From a virus: 42,487 nt of DNA. A model generated the notes under the pieces. That model ran no database searches and was not told where the DNA came from. It saw nothing but the letters and a program-made list of their open reading frames with translations. This document shows, piece by piece, positions 8,471 to 17,500 of this stretch. The stretch covers positions 1 through 42,487 of IMG/VR virus record IMGVR_UViG_3300021438_000025. The stretch is one strand, 5' to 3'. The translations under genes were made by a program, and so were the position numbers. Every line of letters begins with the position of its first letter. Positions within the stretch are counted from its first letter, which is position 1.

Positions 8471-8868
8471 TAATCAATCCATGCTTTAAATGATCTTTGA
8501 TAAGTTCCAGTGTCGATAAAAGCGGTTCTTTCTTTGCCCGATTCAACGTGTTTAAATCTGTGATTAATGCCCTGTTTTGCTGCCCCGGTCTTAATACCAG
8601 TAAACCCCGCATCAAGTGCATCTCTAAAATCGCTTGCAATTTCTGTCATTGCATCATCAAAAACTGAGCCGCCCTGCTGTACGCCGTTCATTGCATTTGT
8701 CAATGATTTAGATAAATCCTTTTCTAAATGTTGCGCTATTTGTTTGCTAAAGTGTTCGGCAAATTTACCGATAACACCATATCTATCTTCTAAATGCTGG
8801 GCAACCTCGCCCGTCATGGTCTTTCCATTGTCATAAGGCACATCATTAACGCCTAAATGAATAATCAT
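8470..8868 (-). CDS. Head-tail joining / tail completion protein, gp10-like
   Basis: A 132-aa protein. The mid-part (HLEDRYGVIGKFAEHFSKQIAQHLEK, helical) and the C-terminal GKERTAFIDTGTYQRSFKAWI fit the HK97-gp10-like tail completion family, where the YxxSFKAWI end is common. ATG at 8866-8868 is chosen because it overlaps the TAA of the upstream gene (TAATG); a longer reading to 8928 would run through that gene in another frame. It lies between the connector (8868-9308) and the neck protein, consistent with head-to-tail assembly. Confidence 0.65.
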   Translation of the reverse strand: MIIHLGVNDVPYDNGKTMTGEVAQHLEDRYGVIGKFAEHFSKQIAQHLEKDLSKSLTNAMNGVQQGGSVFDDAMTEIASDFRDALDAGFTGIKTGAAKQGINHRFKHVESGKERTAFIDTGTYQRSFKAWID

Positions 8869-9308
8869 TACGACACCGCAAAAATGTTGCCGTATTGCTG
8901 AGCTACCATGAGGTATGCTCTGCCCCAAGGTGTCTTTAAATTCTGTAAATCGCCTAAGGTTAGGCTTGCAAATGATTCTGGTGTAACAAGACTTGAACTT
9001 GTCCCGCTGTCACTTGCCGATGTAACAACACCAGAAACAAATCCGACACAATCAAACTTCTGTCTTGCTTCTGCAAAGAATGATTGTCCGTCTTGGTCTG
9101 GTGTCATGTTAATCAGGTAATCAGCCGCTAAATTATAAACAGCTTGCTCATAATGAAGCGGTGATACAGTCACGAAAATAGGGTTGACGGTTTCCAATGC
9201 AAGCGCATAACTCGTGCTTATGTATGCGCTATCATCAGGTAGCAATACAGGTGCAATTTGCATACACCCGCGAATAAAAGCTAAATACCCGTCAACACTT
9301 ACGCTCAT
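8868..9308 (-). CDS. Head-tail connector protein, DUF4054-like
   Basis: A 146-aa helical protein with the layout of small head-completion connectors: helix 1 YLAFIRGCMQIAPVLL, then ALALETVNPIFV, SPLHYEQAVYNLAADYLINM, and a C-terminal TPWGRAYLMVAQQYG. This order, especially the hydrophobic helix followed by WGRAYL, is the signature I know for DUF4054-type connectors next to DUF2184 capsid proteins. The start overlaps the stop of the upstream gene by four bases (ATGA), and the end overlaps the next start (TAATG). Confidence 0.7.
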   Translation of the reverse strand: MSVSVDGYLAFIRGCMQIAPVLLPDDSAYISTSYALALETVNPIFVTVSPLHYEQAVYNLAADYLINMTPDQDGQSFFAEARQKFDCVGFVSGVVTSASDSGTSSSLVTPESFASLTLGDLQNLKTPWGRAYLMVAQQYGNIFAVS

Positions 9309-9766
9309 GACTTTTTACGTCCCATGCTTGAAACGGTTTTGCGAGTCGTTACGCCGTTTTCAACGGTTTCCGCTACAGTATCCAATTCTACCGCGTTAGC
9401 CTCTGGGAATTGCTCCAGAATAGCCGCTGTAGTTGCCAGTTTAGAATCATCCGCCATTTTTTGCGCAACGTCATCGTTTTTAGCAATGCCATGAAACAGC
9501 TTATCAAGGTCTACTGGTTCGCCTACAGAATAGACCAATGGAGCTTTAATGTTATCGTGGCTTTTTCCATAGACCTCATTAGCCGCCAGAATACCGTAAT
9601 CCGCGTGCTGACTGATAATAATATCAATTACATCACGGGCTAAGTCCCCAGCAATTTGTATCTGTTTACCGATAGGAATATCCTGATCTAACAGCTTAGG
9701 GTTTTCTGGCAAGCGGTAATGGAACTTGAACCGCTGTTTTGTTAAGTTTGCAATAAATAGTTTCAT
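9305..9766 (-). CDS. Conserved structural protein next to capsid gene
   Basis: A 153-aa protein that begins MKLFIANLTKQRFKFHYRLPENPKLLDQDIPIGKQ, a beta-strand start shared in my memory by small proteins following the DUF2184 capsid gene in Bcep781-like phages. The C-terminal 50 residues are acidic and then basic (SSMGRKKS). Possibly a head-completion or head-fibre protein. Its stop overlaps the connector start. No function can be assigned from motifs. Confidence 0.6.
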   Translation of the reverse strand: MKLFIANLTKQRFKFHYRLPENPKLLDQDIPIGKQIQIAGDLARDVIDIIISQHADYGILAANEVYGKSHDNIKAPLVYSVGEPVDLDKLFHGIAKNDDVAQKMADDSKLATTAAILEQFPEANAVELDTVAETVENGVTTRKTVSSMGRKKS

Positions 9767-9783
9767 GATTCTAACCGTCTAAA

Positions 9784-10806
9784 TTAAGAATATGTAGCTG
9801 ATAAAATAAAAATGGCTTCTGGTCTAATGCCCCAGCCGCTGATAATACGCTGTTCTGCCAATACGTCTGTAGCACCGCCAGCCAAAGGACTGTAAATTTC
9901 AGTTGGTGCTACTTTATCGCATAACTGAATAGTAGTGGCTAACAAACCTGGCTGTAGTTTAGCAAACTCGTTTGTGTCGTTTACGCCATCATTAGATACT
10001 TCCAATTCAGGTACAACGATAACAATCGCATCTTTACCGCCGTTGCCTTTACCGATTAAGGTGTCATCAACAGCAAACTCGATATTACCACCAGCCGCAC
10101 CTGAAAAGGTTTGAGCCATTGTCGCAATAGTGCCAGAGCCCGCACCTTCACGTTGGAAGTTGGTTAACTGAACGACACCGTAATACGTCCATTTTGCAAT
10201 GATACGTTGAGGAGCAAGGATAACCACCTTATGCGCTTGACCAAGCATGTACAACCCGCTGAGAATGTCAGAGATTGTTTTTAACAAGAATGTAGCCATT
10301 TCGCCATTGTCATACGTCAAAATAGTTGTGTGCCCGCCGCTGTCGGCTGGTAAGTTAGTTGCGCCTGCACCCGCTGTATTCAACAAGCCTTCACCGTTTG
10401 CCGCGTTTACGCCATATAACAGCGCGTTACGGTTTTGCTGGAAGATTGCCTGTCTCATGCCTAAACGGTATGCTTCTGGTAATGCCAAGCCCCATGCACC
10501 CGCCGCCGCTAAATCGTGATGATCGTATTCAGCACGCGCACGGTGTAAGTATGTTGGGGTACTAATCATACCCATTGTAAAACCTACGCTAGGTAAGCTG
10601 TTACCAGGTGATTGACCAATGCTGGATTTTGTCTGAATCGACAAAGTTTTGATGTTAACAGTCTTATCCACGTCTGACAATCTGACTTGCATTTCACCGC
10701 CACCCAGTAAGCTAAACGCCCCTGAACGTTGGTTATATTGCATGACAATATCAGGCATTATCAGTGATGGATTGACCGTTACAAATGCTGGATTAATACT
10801 TGCCAT
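9784..10806 (-). CDS. Major capsid protein, DUF2184-like
   Basis: A 340-aa protein that fits the DUF2184 group of HK97-fold capsid proteins: N-terminal extended arm with PDIVMQYNQRSGAF and LSDVDKTVNIKT, the helical spine region EAYRLGMRQAIFQQNRNALLYG with the linked NGEGLLNTAG, a P-domain rich in beta-strands, and a C-terminal IYSPLAGGATDVLAEQRIISGWGIRPEAI. It lacks a separate N-terminal scaffold; the upstream protease-scaffold gene (11402-12634) would supply that. Flanked by a putative cement protein and connector genes, as expected for the head module. Confidence 0.85.
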   Translation of the reverse strand: MASINPAFVTVNPSLIMPDIVMQYNQRSGAFSLLGGGEMQVRLSDVDKTVNIKTLSIQTKSSIGQSPGNSLPSVGFTMGMISTPTYLHRARAEYDHHDLAAAGAWGLALPEAYRLGMRQAIFQQNRNALLYGVNAANGEGLLNTAGAGATNLPADSGGHTTILTYDNGEMATFLLKTISDILSGLYMLGQAHKVVILAPQRIIAKWTYYGVVQLTNFQREGAGSGTIATMAQTFSGAAGGNIEFAVDDTLIGKGNGGKDAIVIVVPELEVSNDGVNDTNEFAKLQPGLLATTIQLCDKVAPTEIYSPLAGGATDVLAEQRIISGWGIRPEAIFILSATYS

Positions 10807-10808
10807 GA

Positions 10809-11402
10809 TTAAATCTCCACCAGTGCAACAGCAACGCCAGATTCAACCCACGTTGCTAATTTTGTTGTGCCATTGTAAGAAACAACTTTACTGTTCCCTG
10901 CGTTTACGTTCAGAACCTTAACAGGCAAAGCAGTTGTGCTAAATGCAACAATTTTGTTTGTCGTAAAATCCCAGCTAACCTGTGCGGTAATCAATGAACC
11001 GTCCAAACTAACTAAAGCAGGATCGATAGGTAACACGATTCTTGCCCCACTGCCCATTCTGTAGAATGGAACAGTTGCACCCGCGCTGCCTGTTGGCACT
11101 GGTGACGCTGGACTGTTTACCCATGCAGTTGCTTGATTAAATACACTAAAGCCTGTCACTTCATCATAAGCAGTTGACCGTGAAATTTGACCCCCTGTCG
11201 CACCGCTATCAATCGTGATAGTTTCTTGGATTGGCAAGCCGCCCCAAATTGGCAAGGTTTCAGTAGATGCCAGCACACCAATAGCTAAGCTATTACGGAT
11301 TGCTGGGTCATCCATTGCCATGCCTTGAACATAACCATCACTAGACTTTTTAAAAGTACCAGCTGCGTTGGTCGTGCTGTATGGATCAATTGAAATACTC
11401 AT
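10809..11402 (-). CDS. Putative head decoration/cement protein
   Basis: A 197-aa beta-rich protein between the protease/scaffold and the capsid gene. The segment DDPAIRNSLAIGVLASTETLPIWGGLPIQE resembles phage structural cement proteins (gp24-like) that bind the capsid surface. The rest is strand-rich with many Ser, Thr and Ala, as in decoration proteins. The ATG overlaps the TAA of the upstream gene (TAATG), and the capsid gene starts two bases after its stop, so expression of the three is coupled. Confidence 0.65.
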   Translation of the reverse strand: MSISIDPYSTTNAAGTFKKSSDGYVQGMAMDDPAIRNSLAIGVLASTETLPIWGGLPIQETITIDSGATGGQISRSTAYDEVTGFSVFNQATAWVNSPASPVPTGSAGATVPFYRMGSGARIVLPIDPALVSLDGSLITAQVSWDFTTNKIVAFSTTALPVKVLNVNAGNSKVVSYNGTTKLATWVESGVAVALVEI

Positions 11403-12634
11403 TAGTTGCCTCCTAATCTGCCAGATAAAGCAGGGGCTTTAAATTGGTCAAACACCGCGCCTGGTTTACCGCCAACAAATTCAATGGTAGTACGTCCCAT
11501 TGATTCGTGCTTAATTTCGCGTGGCATGGTTGAGCCTGTGTTAATGCTTGGTGATCTTGCAGCTTTCATTGAATCGGCATAAACCGTCGCTTCAATGGCT
11601 TTCAATGTTGACGGGTCATTAATCATGTCAACGTTAGCATCTTTAAACGCTGCGCTGTGTTTCTGATACTTGCGAATAACGCGCTTACGATAAGCCAGCG
11701 GTGTCTCGCCTTGCATCGCACGAACAGCACTGTCGCCAAACGCGTGTGCGACTTCTGCGGCTTTGCCTTCACTGTCTGCTACTTCTTCCATATCGGAGTC
11801 AGATAACACAGCGGGCTTTTCGCACATAGAATCAAGTTTTTTCTCGACTTCGGCTATACGATTAGGTATGTCGTTATCGGCTTCTGCTACAGGTTGAGCG
11901 GGTTCGGCTGCTACTTCGGCTGGAGCGGGTGCAACGTTTGCATCTGCTTTTGCACCTTCCAAAGCGTCTAACCGCTCGCTAATTTTTCCGAGAGCCGCCA
12001 GAATCTGAGCCTGTACGCTCTCCTCTTGTGCCTCGTGTTCTTGGCTTTCAATTACTTCATCTGGCATGGTATCGCCCTCTGTTGTGTTAGTGGATAGATT
12101 TATCCCGTTTGGTTCTTGCCCTTTGTCCCATACACCGCCGTTTTCGGTGATGGCAACATGGTCAATTATTGATGGTTCGCCCTCAATTAGTATTGTTTCG
12201 GGCTTACCGTTTACATCAATTTGTTGTGTTGGCTGCTGTTCGTCAAAAATGACAGTTGGACTTGTTGATAAGCCACCATTTATTATTTTGTTGATAGCAT
12301 CTTGATCGTAGATTTTAGCAATACCCCATACTTCATTGTCTTTAAGATAGGGCAGGAATACAGTGCCGATGATACGGTTGCCAAACTCCTCGCTGTTCAG
12401 TTTGTTGTCGTCTGGATGTTCCCATATCACAGGCAATCCGTTACAACGCGCTAGAAATTCATCATTGAGATATTCCTCAGGTGGACGGTAAACAAATTCA
12501 TCCAGTTTAGAACGATACGCCGCGCCCGTGCCTGTAATCCTAATATCAAACAACACAGCGGCTTCACCCGCACGTTGTGGGCTTGGTAGTTCGCCATTGG
12601 CTATCTGGCGTGCAATGTCAAGTTCTGTAGTCAT
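11402..12634 (-). CDS. Prohead protease-scaffold fusion, DUF2213-like
   Basis: A 410-aa protein in two parts. Residues 1-170 match the DUF2213 protease-like pattern: FDIRITGTGAAYR near the start, YLNDEFLARCNGLPVIWEHPD with a candidate catalytic His, and INGGLSTSPTVIF with a candidate Ser. Residues about 190-290 are acidic and coiled (QILAALGKISERLDALEG, then Ala/Pro-rich, then NRIAEVEKKLDSM), typical of internal scaffolds. I infer that the protein scaffolds head assembly and then cleaves itself and others. No ribosome site precedes the ATG, and a TATAAT lies only 7 bases upstream, so the message may be leaderless. Confidence 0.75.
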   Translation of the reverse strand: MTTELDIARQIANGELPSPQRAGEAAVLFDIRITGTGAAYRSKLDEFVYRPPEEYLNDEFLARCNGLPVIWEHPDDNKLNSEEFGNRIIGTVFLPYLKDNEVWGIAKIYDQDAINKIINGGLSTSPTVIFDEQQPTQQIDVNGKPETILIEGEPSIIDHVAITENGGVWDKGQEPNGINLSTNTTEGDTMPDEVIESQEHEAQEESVQAQILAALGKISERLDALEGAKADANVAPAPAEVAAEPAQPVAEADNDIPNRIAEVEKKLDSMCEKPAVLSDSDMEEVADSEGKAAEVAHAFGDSAVRAMQGETPLAYRKRVIRKYQKHSAAFKDANVDMINDPSTLKAIEATVYADSMKAARSPSINTGSTMPREIKHESMGRTTIEFVGGKPGAVFDQFKAPALSGRLGGN

Positions 12635-12640
12635 TGTTTG

Positions 12641-12672
12641 ATTATAGCACCATGTTATGTTATATCATAACA
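12641..12672 (-). promoter_or_regulatory. Candidate promoter of capsid operon with palindrome
   Basis: On the minus strand a perfect TATAAT (12641-12646) lies 7 bases before the DUF2213-like start, so transcription would begin at or near the A of the ATG. A palindrome TGTTATG-6-CATAACA spans 12653-12672, where a -35 or activator site would be; there is no consensus -35. A terminator sits just upstream, so the capsid operon probably is its own transcription unit that needs an activator. Confidence 0.5.
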
Positions 12673-12681
12673 CATACATGC

Positions 12682-12711
12682 AAAAAAAACGCCTAATTAA
12701 TAGGCGTTTTT
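12682..12711. terminator. Rho-independent terminator, bidirectional
   Basis: Stem AACGCCTA / TAGGCGTT with loop ATTAA. On the minus strand it is followed by a run of eight T, giving a strong terminator after the gene at 12780-13079; on the plus strand the T-run is five. It separates the portal/MuF operon from the capsid operon. Confidence 0.85.
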
Positions 12712-12748
12712 AATCAGTTTTTTGCGGCATTCCAGACTAACTGATTAA
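12710..12748. repeat. 10-bp perfect inverted repeat beside terminator
   Basis: TTAATCAGTT / AACTGATTAA with a 19-base loop, abutting the terminator at 12682-12711. It lies between the stop of the 99-aa gene and the terminator. It may stabilise the 3' end of the message or act with the terminator; no conserved loop blocks of the C1/C2 element are seen. Confidence 0.6.
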
Positions 12749-12779
12749 TGCTTTATAGAACTGTAACTAGCTTAATAAT

Positions 12780-13079
12780 TTAATTTTTTTCGTCTTTTCC
12801 ACCAGTGCGTCTTATATCTTCCCAAGCATCTATATCAGGGTCAAACGCTCCTAAAACTTGTATATTTGTAATTTGCATATCAATTATAAGTAATTCTTTT
12901 TCACGCGCAATTTTACAAATATGAGTTTTTAATAATTGTAAAAACTCGCACCATGCGTCATGATGTGAATCACAATTATACATAAAGCTATCATTAGTAA
13001 AAATACCATAAGAATAACCTTGTGTATTATCATGATAAATACAAGTAGCATGATAAAAAACTGTTTTTCGTGTGTTCAT
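12780..13079 (-). CDS. Hypothetical protein after MuF-like gene
   Basis: A 99-aa protein rich in His, Asp and aromatic residues (YHATCIYHDNTQGYSYGIF, NCDSHHDAW, then AFDPDIDAWEDIRR). It has no membrane segment. Its ATG overlaps the TGA of the MuF-like gene (ATGA), so it is translated with the head genes, but its content does not look like a structural protein. The A+T of the gene appears higher than its neighbours, suggesting a moron. It is the last gene before the terminator at 12682-12711. Function unknown. Confidence 0.65.
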   Translation of the reverse strand: MNTRKTVFYHATCIYHDNTQGYSYGIFTNDSFMYNCDSHHDAWCEFLQLLKTHICKIAREKELLIIDMQITNIQVLGAFDPDIDAWEDIRRTGGKDEKN

Positions 13080-13858
13080 CTTTTTAAATACTCCATACCT
13101 TTTCTAGTCAGGTTTTCATCGGGCAATCTGTTCAGCTTATAGTAATAGTTGTATGAGCACTGGCAAAAAACTTCTTCCGCTGGCATGGTTATCTCATCGG
13201 TATATGTACCTTTAACCAATCCCGCTTTATCAGCCCAGCTATCACGAATTAGATATATCTGTTTATCCCTTTCCTTGTGATCGGGTCGGTAATCATACCC
13301 TGGTCGCTTCCAGCGTGACGACCACACTGCATAAACAGCACCTGAATCAGTCGCTACAATGTTGTTAATGTTCGATACCAGCTTAGCCGCTTGGTCAATT
13401 GAGCATCTACGCTCTATGAAATTCATCTGACTAAGTGACTTTTTAATATCCTGCTTAAGTTCAACCTTATCGGTCACATCAACGCCGCCAATGGGTATAG
13501 ACGTTGACCAGCCAACAAACCGCCGCAAAGTTTCATTTACTGCTTGCTCTTTGCGTAGCTTGATAAGACTAGATGCTGACAGTATGCGCCTGTCAAGTTC
13601 CCCGTAAAGACTCTGTTTAATCTGCTCTTTACGGTAGACTGGAACATCGGTATTACTGTTTAAATTGCGTAAAAAAGAACCTACTTTGGGCGTGTATGAG
13701 GCTTTTAATCGTTCGACCAGCTTTGCATCAGGCTCTTGCCCCATTTCAATGGCTGCCCTGATTTTCGTTATCCAGCCTTCAATGCGTTCGGCACTGTCGA
13801 ACCCGTGTTCCTCAATGTCTTTGATCGCCGCTGTAAGTAGTTCGTTTACTGTCCGCAT
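13076..13858 (-). CDS. Head morphogenesis protein, MuF/SPP1 gp7-like
   Basis: A 260-aa minor head protein. The C-terminal region carries the family hallmark: RPDHKERDKQIYLIRDSW, then KGTYTDEITMPAEEVFCQCSY, which corresponds to the conserved RxDHxxRDG and CRC motifs in MuF-like proteins. The N-terminal half is helical (residues 1-150), as expected for a protein that binds the portal and enters the prohead. It lies downstream of the portal gene with three small genes in between, which is unusual, as these two genes are commonly adjacent. Confidence 0.85.
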   Translation of the reverse strand: MRTVNELLTAAIKDIEEHGFDSAERIEGWITKIRAAIEMGQEPDAKLVERLKASYTPKVGSFLRNLNSNTDVPVYRKEQIKQSLYGELDRRILSASSLIKLRKEQAVNETLRRFVGWSTSIPIGGVDVTDKVELKQDIKKSLSQMNFIERRCSIDQAAKLVSNINNIVATDSGAVYAVWSSRWKRPGYDYRPDHKERDKQIYLIRDSWADKAGLVKGTYTDEITMPAEEVFCQCSYNYYYKLNRLPDENLTRKGMEYLKR

Positions 13859-13859
13859 G

Positions 13860-14159
13860 TTAATAACCGATGATATTTTTTACCGCTGCTGATTCACATA
13901 GTCCTGGGTTAGTTTGCAACAACTCTGCAAATTCGACGCGCTGCTGTGCAATCTTGGTTAGCATAAGCTTTTTTGATGGCTCTGGACAGTTGTTATCAAC
14001 AGTTTGTTGCATAATTTGTGTTTTAGCATTGCCACTCAAACCACAATACTTTTCCAGTGTCACCACGCCTGCATAGTCGTCTAACAGTTTGTTACATGAT
14101 TCAGCTTGTGCGTTACTTGCAATCATCAAGGCGATTGCTGCCATTAGTAGTTTTTTCAT
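13860..14159 (-). CDS. Secreted (periplasmic) small protein, probable moron
   Basis: A 99-aa protein with a clear Sec signal peptide: MKKLLMAAIALMIASNAQA then a cut before ESCNK. The mature part is about 80 residues with four cysteines (in ESCNK, KYCGL, NNCPE and GLCES), likely two disulphides, and is mostly helical. A periplasmic product in the portal-MuF interval has no part in capsid assembly; superinfection exclusion or altering the cell envelope are reasonable ideas. The next start lies two bases before its stop region. It could also be co-opted from a host. Confidence 0.75.
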   Translation of the reverse strand: MKKLLMAAIALMIASNAQAESCNKLLDDYAGVVTLEKYCGLSGNAKTQIMQQTVDNNCPEPSKKLMLTKIAQQRVEFAELLQTNPGLCESAAVKNIIGY

Positions 14160-14383
14160 TGTCTACTCTCTATTGTTGATTGTATGTCGTCTGTTTTAAA
14201 AACAATCCCTGTTGATTCGCTTTTACCACCGCCCCATAAATAATTTAAATGTGGGCTAGGCAATGGATTGTCCTGATACCACGTCCATTCCCCGCTTTTA
14301 GTCTTAGATACTCCTAACCAGTTAGCCCATTCTGGAGCATCATTCCAATCTGGTTTTTTTGCTGCCATAAATAATGTTTTCAT
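14156..14383 (-). CDS. Hypothetical Trp-rich protein
   Basis: A 75-aa protein starting at the ATG 14381-14383 (MKTLFMAAKKPDWND). It has six tryptophans in about 50 residues (DWND, PEWANWLG, GEWTWYQDN, YLWGGG), which suggests a compact domain with an exposed aromatic surface. No signal peptide is convincing. The stop overlaps the start of the secreted protein. I do not recognise the family. Confidence 0.6.
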   Translation of the reverse strand: MKTLFMAAKKPDWNDAPEWANWLGVSKTKSGEWTWYQDNPLPSPHLNYLWGGGKSESTGIVFKTDDIQSTIESRQ

Positions 14384-14519
14384 TGTTTGTTCTCTGTGTG
14401 TGTTGTTTTTGTTCGCACCCAAGCTGTACAACCTCATACAGCTCAGGCTTGTGTTTTTTCCAGTTGTTCAGTGTTTGGCGGCTCGTTTTTGTGAGCCGCG
14501 ATACTTCGGCGGTTTTCAT
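14340..14519 (-). CDS. Small helix-turn-helix DNA-binding protein
   Basis: A 59-aa protein: MKTAEVSRLTKTSRQTLNNWKKHKPELYEVV reads as a helix-turn-helix with recognition helix RQTLNNWKK, like a short MerR/Cro-type or excisionase-type DNA binder. The ATG at 14517-14519 overlaps the portal TAA (TAATG), so it is translated by coupling. The C-terminal 25 residues overlap the next gene in another frame and are polar. It may tune late transcription. Confidence is moderate because of its small size. Confidence 0.6.
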   Translation of the reverse strand: MKTAEVSRLTKTSRQTLNNWKKHKPELYEVVQLGCEQKQHTQRTNNENIIYGSKKTRLE

Positions 14520-17500
14520 TATGCCTTTTTCCAAACCATCAAAGAATCAACTAAATAATCTGGATTGCTTAAGATTTCATCTTGATTTTCAACAAAAAAA
14601 CCTGCTTTATTAAGGTCTTCTATCAATGATTTACGTTTTTCTAAACTCATAAATCCATCGCCTTGTTTTCCAACCATAACAGCATGAAGTGGTTGTTTTA
14701 CGCCTTTAATACCATGAGAAGATACTATTTTTCTTATGTCGGCTGTTTGTTCTTTTGTTGGCTTTACGGTTGCTACGTTCATTTTAGTCTCTCCAGTTGC
14801 CGCCTCGACTTGAGACGTTGGAGATATTAAATCACGATTATCAATTCCTGTCAAATTATTTGTCACTTGCTCGCTTGGCTTTGCTTCTGGCGCGGGTTGC
14901 TTTGGCTCTGCACTTTTTCTTGCTTCAATATAACTTTCTAAATCCATAGCATTAGCAAGTATATTCCCGCCAGTAGTATCAAACTGATTGTTTTTTCTTT
15001 GATTGCCACCGCCACCTTTTCCAGTTGGAGTGTTTTCCAAAGCCTTAAGTGATAATTTTTCGCCTTTGGCTTTCATGTCTTTGTGCATTTTTTCAAGTTC
15101 TGGAATAGTTGCTTTTGCATAATGCTCATTTACATGATGTTCTGATTCTAGCGTGTTCTTTTTTGGGCTGCCTTTTGCTGATTCATATTTTTCTGGGTTG
15201 GCTAATTTATCAGCTTCTTTTTCCTTTGCTCGTTGCTCGTTCATGGCTTTCAATCTTGCCACGCCTTTTAATGGCTCTGCACTCTCAACCTGCTGGGCTT
15301 GGAATGATTCCCTGTCTTTTCGTTGACCTCTTGTTTCCGTGAACATGTCCACAAAACCGCCTGTTTTTTCTGGCTGTTTAGGCGATTCTGGCGCGTTAAT
15401 TTTTGGAGTAATTCCAGCGGCTTGTCTGAAAATATCCATAATGCCAACAGTATCAAGTCCTCCCATTAAATCATTAGTCTGTGCGTGCTCGGCTTGTTGG
15501 TTAATCGCGTCCGCCATGCCTTTAAATACTTGCGTTAGCTTTTTAGGGCTACGCGCATTTTCTGATATAAATAAAGCCATTTCGGCAACGTCTGCTGGGG
15601 TTTCATCTTCGCCAAAAATATTATTTTGTCTCAAATAATCGCCAATACTTAACCCCTTGTTTTTCGCCTCAAGTATTGCATTAGATGCGTCTAATAACAG
15701 ATTAACAGCTTCTTTATCCATCGATATCTTAACACCACTTGCCAAAGTATCGGTCATTACCCCGTGTGCCTGTTCGTTTGATTCTCTAGCCTGAATAAAA
15801 CTACCTGCTGCGCCATTTAACGCGCTTATGATGTTTTTTACGTTCGGGTCCGCATCGTCTACCATTAATTCAAGTAATCTGTCATCATCGTATGCACGCG
15901 AAAATACAGCCGCTTGTACACGGTCATAAATATGTTTGGTTAATTTGCCGCTGGTTGTGTAATATTGTGCCGCTTCTGCATCGCCTAAAGTCTTTAAAAA
16001 TCCTTGAACAAAATCTCGATTATCTTTGCTCATTAGGTCGCCATCGTGCAACTTATCAACTAATGTACTATTGATTTTGTCGCCATCACTACGCGCTTTT
16101 TCCGTAGCTGTCATCGCCATTTTGTCATCTTCGTTGGCTTCTTTAGTGAATATTGAGCGGTCTATATCGGTTTGTCGTTCGCGCACTAATACAGGTTTTT
16201 TCATGCCTTTTATGCTTTCTGGGTCAATTCCTAAACCTGCTGCTTCTTCCTGTAACCACGCCCTATATTCGTCCGCGTGTCCATTTTCATAGGCTGCATT
16301 AATCGCCATTGTCCGACCATTGCCAGATTCCACTACGCCATCTTTGCCGACAATAGGTGCTCCGTTTGCTGCGTCTCTAGTTTTACCTAATTTATCCACA
16401 TCCAGATTTTTAGATGTTTTAGCTACCCATGCCCTGCTAGTTTGTTTTGACCTGTCACGCGGTTGTAATTCACTAGGAAAATCTAAATTAGCATTGCCGT
16501 TGCTATCGTGACTCGTTTTTAACTCTCCAGCGTCTACCACTTTAAAACGGGTTTCTACCTCTGTTCCTTTCGCGGTTTTAACCTTGCTAACATTGCCTAG
16601 CCCCGTTCCATCTTGGTTAAATTGCTGTTTAGGTTCTGCTTTACCGACTGATTGTTTCCAAGCTTGAAAGGCTTGATAGTCTTGACTGCTCACTCCGCCT
16701 ACCTTTTCCTCATTGGTTTCGTATTTAGTAAAATTTTTTGTTCCACCTAAATCACTGATCTTTTTACCTTTCAATCCGCTTGCGCCTTTTTCGATTTGTC
16801 CGCCTGCACCAATAAACACATGGCTGCCGCCGTGCCCTTCTTCACCGCTTTCGCCATTAAGTGTTATCCAGCCATCAGCATACGCCATTGAATCAGCATA
16901 AGTGGGTTGACCTGGTTGCTCTTGTGGTTGCTGCTGTTGCATCATCGCCATTTGTTCAGCTTGTTGTTGCTGGGCTTGTGCTTGTTGTTCGGCTGCATAT
17001 TCAATCAATGCTTGTGTATCAATCTCAAGCGGGTTGGGGAATAACAGCTTATTGTCATTCAGGTTTGATTCTGTCCATTCTAAAACTTTAGCCTGGTTTT
17101 CAGGGTCTAGCTTGTCATACACCGCACCGATTAAGTCAGTGATTGCTTTAAACTTGGTTTCCTCGACTTTGATTAATTCGCTGTCAGGTTCTTTAAGCAG
17201 GTTTTCCCATTCGGCACAAAATGACTTTCTCCAACTATTAAAAGCGGTTTGCCATGATACAGCACCATAGCTCACTGGATATTGTGCTTGTATGGTTGCG
17301 TAAAACTCTGGATTCCATGCTCGATACATGACAATCTGGTCAAAAAAGTCATACAGTGATTGCAATTCGCCTCGAAACCAATCTATATATTCTGCTATTT
17401 CTTTTGCATCTTCCGCGCCCTCTCCAAAGCCCGTTGCAAAAGTTTCATTCGATAACAGCTTAGCGGGTAAGTTTGCTGCCGCTGCTATGTTTTCGAGTAT

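Noticed and set aside
12710-12748. Further copy of the C1/C2 hairpin element
   Set aside because: It has a perfect 10-bp stem, but the 19-base loop lacks the CTC-GAA and TACC blocks.
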